DNA from: Belnapia sp.
GTDB lineage: Bacteria > Pseudomonadota > Alphaproteobacteria > Acetobacterales > Acetobacteraceae
DNA length: 10,299 nucleotides
Direction: 5' to 3'
NCBI GenBank assembly: GCA_028291445.1
Contig: JAQGIA010000112.1
Coordinates: 1 to 10,299 of the forward strand
Part shown: positions 6,829 through 10,299 of the stretch, piece by piece
Layout: every line of letters starts with the position of its first letter
Numbering within the stretch: position 1 is the first letter of the stretch
Notes under the pieces: generated by a model
Databases searched by the model: none
What the model was told of the DNA's origin: nothing
Seen by the model: only the letters and a program-made list of their open reading frames with translations
Position numbers and translations under genes: made by a program

Positions 6829-7617
6829 TCAGCCGCCGATCGGGGTGCAGGGCGCCGCCTTGGCACGGACCGCCTCGCAGAGGCTGCGGGCGGCGGCGGC
6901 GTTGGCGAGGCCGCCGGCGCGCAGCCGGTACAGCGGCGGCTTGCCCTCGCCACGGTCGAAGCGGCTGACCTGCGGCTGGAAGGCGGCCAATTCCGGAACC
7001 CGGCGCTGCAGCCGCTCCCACTCGCTGCGCGCCGATTCCTCGGAGGTGAGCGCGGCGAGCTGCACGAGGGAGCGGCCATTGGCGACCGGAGCCAGGCCCG
7101 GACGCACCACGACGGGCGCGGGGGCCGGAACCGCGGCAGCCGGCGGCGGCGCGACAGGAGCCGGCAGGATGGGCGCCGGCAATGTCGGCGGCGGCAAGGC
7201 GGGCACCGCCAGGCTCGGCATGGCAGGCGCCGGGGCCTGCACGGGAGGGAGCGGTGCCGCGGGCGGCGCCGCCTGCTGGCGCAGCTGATCGAGCGCCGGC
7301 GCCTCCGGCCCCAGATCCAGCCGCGCATTGCTGCCGGAGCTGCGTTCCGCCGCGCGCCGCACCGAGGGCGGCTCCAGCACCAGCTGGTCCTGGTTCGGCA
7401 CGATCATGCCGCCGGGCGATTCGGGGCGGATCTTCAGCGGCCGGCTATCCGGCTCGATCAGGGGAATGGTGCGCGGCCCCATGCGGGAAATGCCCCAGGC
7501 CACCGCACCGGCGAGGGCGACCACCCCCAACAGGCCACCGGCCACCGCCAGCATGCGCCAGTTCGGGCCGGGATTGTCCTGGCGCGCGCGCCAGGATGGA
7601 ACCGTGATGTCGCTCAC
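6829..7617 (-). CDS. SPOR domain-containing inner-membrane protein
   Basis: Bitopic protein of 262 residues: a short cytoplasmic N-terminus, one membrane helix (about 22-43, [19 protein letters not shown]), a long Pro/Ala-rich periplasmic linker (about 115-178), and a C-terminal SPOR domain (about 180-259; [20 protein letters not shown], then [22 protein letters not shown]). SPOR domains bind glycan strands lacking stem peptides, typically at the division septum; septal targeting here is inferred from the domain. Start GTG at 7617 forms a GTGA overlap with the argS stop. The beginning of the gene holds a 20-bp perfect palindrome (7577-7596). It lies directly before nagZ, a peptidoglycan-recycling gene. 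Family assignment is good; the individual function is not known to me. Confidence 0.9.
   Translation of the reverse strand: MSDITVPSWRARQDNPGPNWRMLAVAGGLLGVVALAGAVAWGISRMGPRTIPLIEPDSRPLKIRPESPGGMIVPNQDQLVLEPPSVRRAAERSSGSNARLDLGPEAPALDQLRQQAAPPAAPLPPVQAPAPAMPSLAVPALPPPTLPAPILPAPVAPPPAAAVPAPAPVVVRPGLAPVANGRSLVQLAALTSEESARSEWERLQRRVPELAAFQPQVSRFDRGEGKPPLYRLRAGGLANAAAARSLCEAVRAKAAPCTPIGG
7577..7596. repeat. 20-bp perfect palindrome inside the SPOR gene start
   Basis: The sequence tcctggcgcgcgcgccagga is its own reverse complement. In mRNA it could form an 8-bp GC-rich stem with a CGCG loop, 21 nt downstream of the GTG start codon's first base, over codons 8-14. It is coding sequence, so it may be incidental, but it is placed where structure would affect initiation. 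Confidence 0.7.
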
Positions 7618-9446
7618 CGCATCTCCTCGACGGGCGTGACCCCCATGACCTGGAGGCCCGAACGAATAACCGTCGCCGTGGCGGCAACCAACGCGAGCCT
7701 GGCCCGCGTCGCCTCCGGCTCATCCCCCCGGATGAAGCGGAGAGTCGTATCCTCTCGTCCCCTGTTCCAGAGTACATGAAAGTCGCCGGCCAAGTCATGG
7801 AGAAAGAACGCGATCCTATGCGGTTCGCGGGCCAGCGCGGCGGCTTCCACGGTGCGCGGCCAAGCGGCCAGCCGGCGGATCAGCGCCAGCTCCGCCGCAT
7901 CGGTCAGCGACTCGAGCGGTGCGGCGGCGAGGTCGGCCGGCGCATCCGCCATCGACTCGCCGCTGCGCAGCACGCTGCGGCAGCGGGCATGGGCGTATTG
8001 CACGTAGAAGACCGGATTCTCGCGCGATTGCTCGACCACCTTGTCGAGGTCGAATTCCATCTGCGCATCCGCCTTGCGGGTCAGCATGGTGAAGCGCACC
8101 GCGTCGCGCCCCACCTCCTCGATCAGGTCGGCCAGGGTCACGTAGGTGCCCGCGCGCTTGCTCATCCGCACCGGCTCGCCGCCCTTCACCACCTTGACGA
8201 TCTGCGTCAGCACCACGTCGAGCGGCACCGGATGCCCATCGGACAGCGCCGCGACCGCGGCCTGCATCCGCTTCACATAGCCGCCGTGGTCGGCGCCCCA
8301 GACCTGCACCAACTCGGCGAAGCCGCGCGCCAGCTTGTCGGCGTGGTTGCCGATGTCGTTGGCGAAATAGGTGTTGCTGCCGTCAGACTTGCGCAGCGGC
8401 CGGTCCACGTCGTCGCCGAACCGGGTCGAGGCGAACAGCGTCTGCGGCCGCGTCTCCCAGTCGTCCGGGGTCTTGCCCTTGGGCGGCTCCAGCACACCCT
8501 CGTAGACCAGGCCCTTGGCGGCGAGATCGGCGATCGCCCGGTCGGCGACGCCGGCGGCGACCAGCGCCGCCTCGCTGATGAAGACATCATGCCGGACGCC
8601 GAGCGCGGCGAGGTCGGCACGGATTTCCACCATCATCGCCGCCACGGTGCGTTGCCGCACCTGCGCCAGGGTCGCGGCGTCCGGCAGCCCGCCATCCGCG
8701 GCCAGCAGCCCTGCCCCATGTTCGGCGGCCAGCGCCTGCCCCACCGGCACCAGGTAGTCGCCGCCATATTGCAGCGCCTGGCCGAAGCTGGCCTCGAATT
8801 CCTCGCGTCCCCGCGCCGAACCGGCGAAGCCGCGCGTCGCACCCGACGCGGCGGCCAGGCCTTCCGGCGTCGCCAGCAGCGCCTGGAGGTAGCGCCACCA
8901 GGCGGCCATCGCCAGGGCCTGCACCTGCGCCCCGGCATCGTTGATGTAGTATTCCTTGGTCACGTCCCAGCCGGCCTTGCCGAGCAGGTTGGCCAGCGCA
9001 TCGCCGACCACCGCGCCGCGTCAATGCCCGACATGCATCGGCCCCGTCGGATTGGCCGAGACGTATTCGACATCGACCTTGCGGCCGCCGCCCACGGCGC
9101 TGTCGCCGAACCGCTCTCCCGCCGCCAGGATCGCCGGCAGCTGGGCGCGGAGGAAATCCTCCCGCAGCCGCAGGTTCACGAAGCCCGGCCCGGCCGGCGC
9201 GGCGCTGGCGACCTCGGGCAGCGCGGCCAGCGCCTCAGCCAGCGCGGCGGCGAGCTTCGCCGGTGGCTGGCGGGCCGGCTTGGCCACCACCAGCGCGGCA
9301 TTGGTCGCCATGTCGCCATGCGCCGCATCGCGCGGCGGCTCCATCTGGATGCGGGCGAAGGCCTCCTCCGGCAGCTCGGGCAGCAGGTTCCGGAGGGCGG
9401 CGACGGTGCGGGTGCGGAGGGTCGCGAAGATATCGGTGCTGGTCAT
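7614..9446 (-). pseudogene. argS: Arginyl-tRNA synthetase, reading frame interrupted by an in-frame TGA
   Basis: Class I synthetase that charges tRNA(Arg). From ATG at 9446 ([20 protein letters not shown]) to TGA at 7614 the frame is 610 codons, a plausible full length, and shows every expected part: N-terminal Add1-like domain with [13 protein letters not shown] (41-53), [16 protein letters not shown] with the HIGH equivalent HVGH at 138-141, [27 protein letters not shown] (KMSKS equivalent) at 428-431, and a DALR-type C-terminal domain. Codon 142 (9021-9023) is TGA, between HVGH and RGAVVGD. There is no frameshift: the same frame continues. In related proteins this residue is commonly Cys or Ala, and TGC to TGA is one base. 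As written, only a 141-residue inactive fragment is made unless the codon is read through; restart at GTG 9011 would lose HVGH. The gene may really be intact (sequence error). Confidence 0.92.
9021..9023 (-). other. In-frame TGA at argS codon 142
   Basis: Minus-strand TGA followed by C (plus strand tca). Flanking codons read CAT TGA CGC, that is His-stop-Arg. Both sides match ArgRS without shift. TGA also ends eight other reading frames here, two of them as TGAC (scpB and the M50 protease gene), so genome-wide reassignment of TGA is not supported. Confidence 0.95.
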
Positions 9447-9505
9447 GCTGGGCGGGGTGTAGCGCGGGACGCGGCCTGCCGCCATGCCAAGCCTGGTTCG
9501 GTGCC
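9447..9505 (-). other. 59-nt spacer between dgt and argS
   Basis: Non-coding stretch after the dgt TAG. I see no hairpin with a T tract and no clear -35/-10 pair. The bases just before the argS ATG (CACCCCGCCCAGC) lack any Shine-Dalgarno. If argS begins a transcript, its promoter would be here or within dgt, but the sequence does not show it. Confidence 0.5.
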
Positions 9506-10299
9506 CTACCCCGGGATATTCGGATCCGTTAGCCGCCGGTGCTCCTCGAGCGCATAGCGATCCGTCATTCCCGCAATATAGTCGCAGACCACCCGGGCAC
9601 AGGCGGCGCTCCCCGGCTCGCCGGCCTTGGCCCGCCACTCGTCGGGCAGCATCTGCGGCCCGCCATGCAGCAGCTGGAACAGCAATTGGCTGACCCGCTT
9701 GGATTTCTGCATCGCCCGGTTCACCCGCCAATGCCGGTACATCCGGGTGAACAGGAATTCGCGGATCGCCTGGTTCGCCTCCGCCATGCCGCGCGAAAAC
9801 CCCACCACCGGCTCCGGGGCGGCCCGGATATCGTCGGCGCTGCGCGGCGCCAGCCGGGCGATCCGCCGGCCGGCCTCGTCCACCACGTCCTGCACCATGC
9901 GGTTGATCACCCGCCGCACCGTCTCCGTCACCATCCGGTCGCGGGCGATGTTGGGGTGGGTGGTCCGCACGTCCTGGAAGGCCTCGCCCACCAGCGGCAG
10001 GGCGGCGGCCTCCTCCAGGGTGAAGATGCGGGCGCGGATCCCGTCGTCCAGGTCGTGGTTGTTGTAGGCGATGTCGTCGGCTAGCGCCGCGACCTGCGCC
10101 TCGGCCGAGGCATGGGTGGTCAGCTCCAGCGGGTGCAGCCGGTCGTATTCGGCCATATAGGCGGTCGGGCGGCGCAGCGGGCCGTTGTGCTTGGCCAGGC
10201 CCTCCAGCGTCTCCCAGGTCAGGTTGAGGCCGTCGAAGGCGGCGTAGCGGCCCTCCAGGCTGGTCACCACCTTCAGCGACTGGGCATTGTGGTCGAAGC
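9506..10299 (-). CDS. dgt: dNTP triphosphohydrolase (dGTPase-like HD protein), 5' end beyond the window
   Basis: Hydrolyses deoxynucleoside triphosphates to the nucleoside and triphosphate, affecting dNTP pools. 263 codons are visible, beginning at the right edge with [11 protein letters not shown] and ending DPNIPG before TAG. Family hallmarks are the FDHNAQSL segment, [17 protein letters not shown], and [19 protein letters not shown] (about residues 71-89 of the visible part), which carries the last metal-binding aspartate of the HD domain. The C-terminal helical part ([17 protein letters not shown]) is also typical. The N-terminal HD pair (RLTHTLEVA-type) lies outside the window. A GTG at 10270 looks like a start but is internal, since conserved sequence continues upstream. 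Physiological substrate preference cannot be told. Confidence 0.94.
   Translation of the reverse strand, partial: FDHNAQSLKVVTSLEGRYAAFDGLNLTWETLEGLAKHNGPLRRPTAYMAEYDRLHPLELTTHASAEAQVAALADDIAYNNHDLDDGIRARIFTLEEAAALPLVGEAFQDVRTTHPNIARDRMVTETVRRVINRMVQDVVDEAGRRIARLAPRSADDIRAAPEPVVGFSRGMAEANQAIREFLFTRMYRHWRVNRAMQKSKRVSQLLFQLLHGGPQMLPDEWRAKAGEPGSAACARVVCDYIAGMTDRYALEEHRRLTDPNIPG

Noticed and set aside
6822..7328. N-terminal extension of nagZ up to 7328
   Set aside because: It overlaps the SPOR gene in another frame and reads as an Arg/Ser-rich shadow; NagZ homology begins near 6821.
9000..9023. Selenocysteine insertion at the argS TGA, with a weak GGCGC/GCGCT stem and GGTC loop downstream
   Set aside because: Such stems arise easily in sequence this GC-rich, the residue is not a redox site, and no selA, selB or selC is in the window.
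9018..9026. Programmed frameshift at TGAC, as in prfB (release factor 2)
   Set aside because: The same frame continues after TGA, so a shift would ruin the protein, and the preceding codon (CAT) is not the slippery CTT.
9009..9446. Two separate genes instead of one interrupted argS
   Set aside because: The halves join without gap or overlap inside one conserved motif, and the second half has no ribosome binding site and lacks HVGH.
7776..9557. A 593-residue plus-strand open frame opposite argS, longer than either half of the interrupted gene
   Set aside because: It is Arg/His/Gln-rich, matches no family I know, and lies exactly opposite conserved ArgRS sequence; long antisense frames are common in very GC-rich coding DNA.
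10268..10270. GTG as the true start of dgt
   Set aside because: The frame continues upstream through the conserved FDHNAQSL segment to the window edge, so the start lies outside.

Overview
The window is very GC-rich and dense with genes. All ten recognisable genes lie on the minus strand. Gene content, residue signatures (for example the [11 protein letters not shown] stretch of ArgRS and the ScpA/ScpB sequences) and the order argS - SPOR protein - nagZ - scpA - scpB - tatB - tatC - serS suggest an alphaproteobacterium, most likely in or near the Acetobacteraceae (Roseomonas-like). That placement rests on recall of families and synteny, not on a search. There are no tRNA or rRNA genes, CRISPR arrays, insertion sequences or phage genes that I can support. 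No stretch over 300 bases lacks a gene; the longest gaps are 80 and 59 nt.

In transcription order (high to low coordinates) the layout is as follows. A 3' part of dgt (dNTP triphosphohydrolase) enters from the right edge. A 59-nt gap follows, then argS, whose reading frame carries one in-frame TGA directly after the HVGH (HIGH) active-site motif. Next come a membrane-anchored SPOR protein, nagZ (peptidoglycan-recycling hexosaminidase), a site-2 protease family membrane protein, scpA and scpB (condensin partners), an Fbp/Pot-type ABC transporter ATPase, an 80-nt gap, tatB, tatC, and serS, which runs off the left edge.

From argS to serS the genes look like one long, translationally coupled unit. 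Neighbours meet at ATGA or GTGA overlaps (argS/SPOR, nagZ/S2P, S2P/scpA, scpB/ABC), at a 17-nt overlap (scpA/scpB), or at gaps of 3 to 12 nt. The genes serve tRNA charging, envelope maintenance, chromosome organisation and Tat export. Their shared theme is housekeeping growth rather than one pathway.

I found no convincing novel multi-gene system. The strongest anomaly is the in-frame TGA in argS, normally an essential gene; a one-base sequencing or assembly error, a real mutation, or readthrough could each explain it. Second is the ABC ATPase between scpB and tatB, where I would expect tatA; no tatA is visible here. Smaller points are in-frame tandem repeats in the tails of ScpA, ScpB and TatB, the ScpA array also repeating a Shine-Dalgarno-like sequence before scpB, and a 20-bp perfect palindrome at the start of the SPOR gene.
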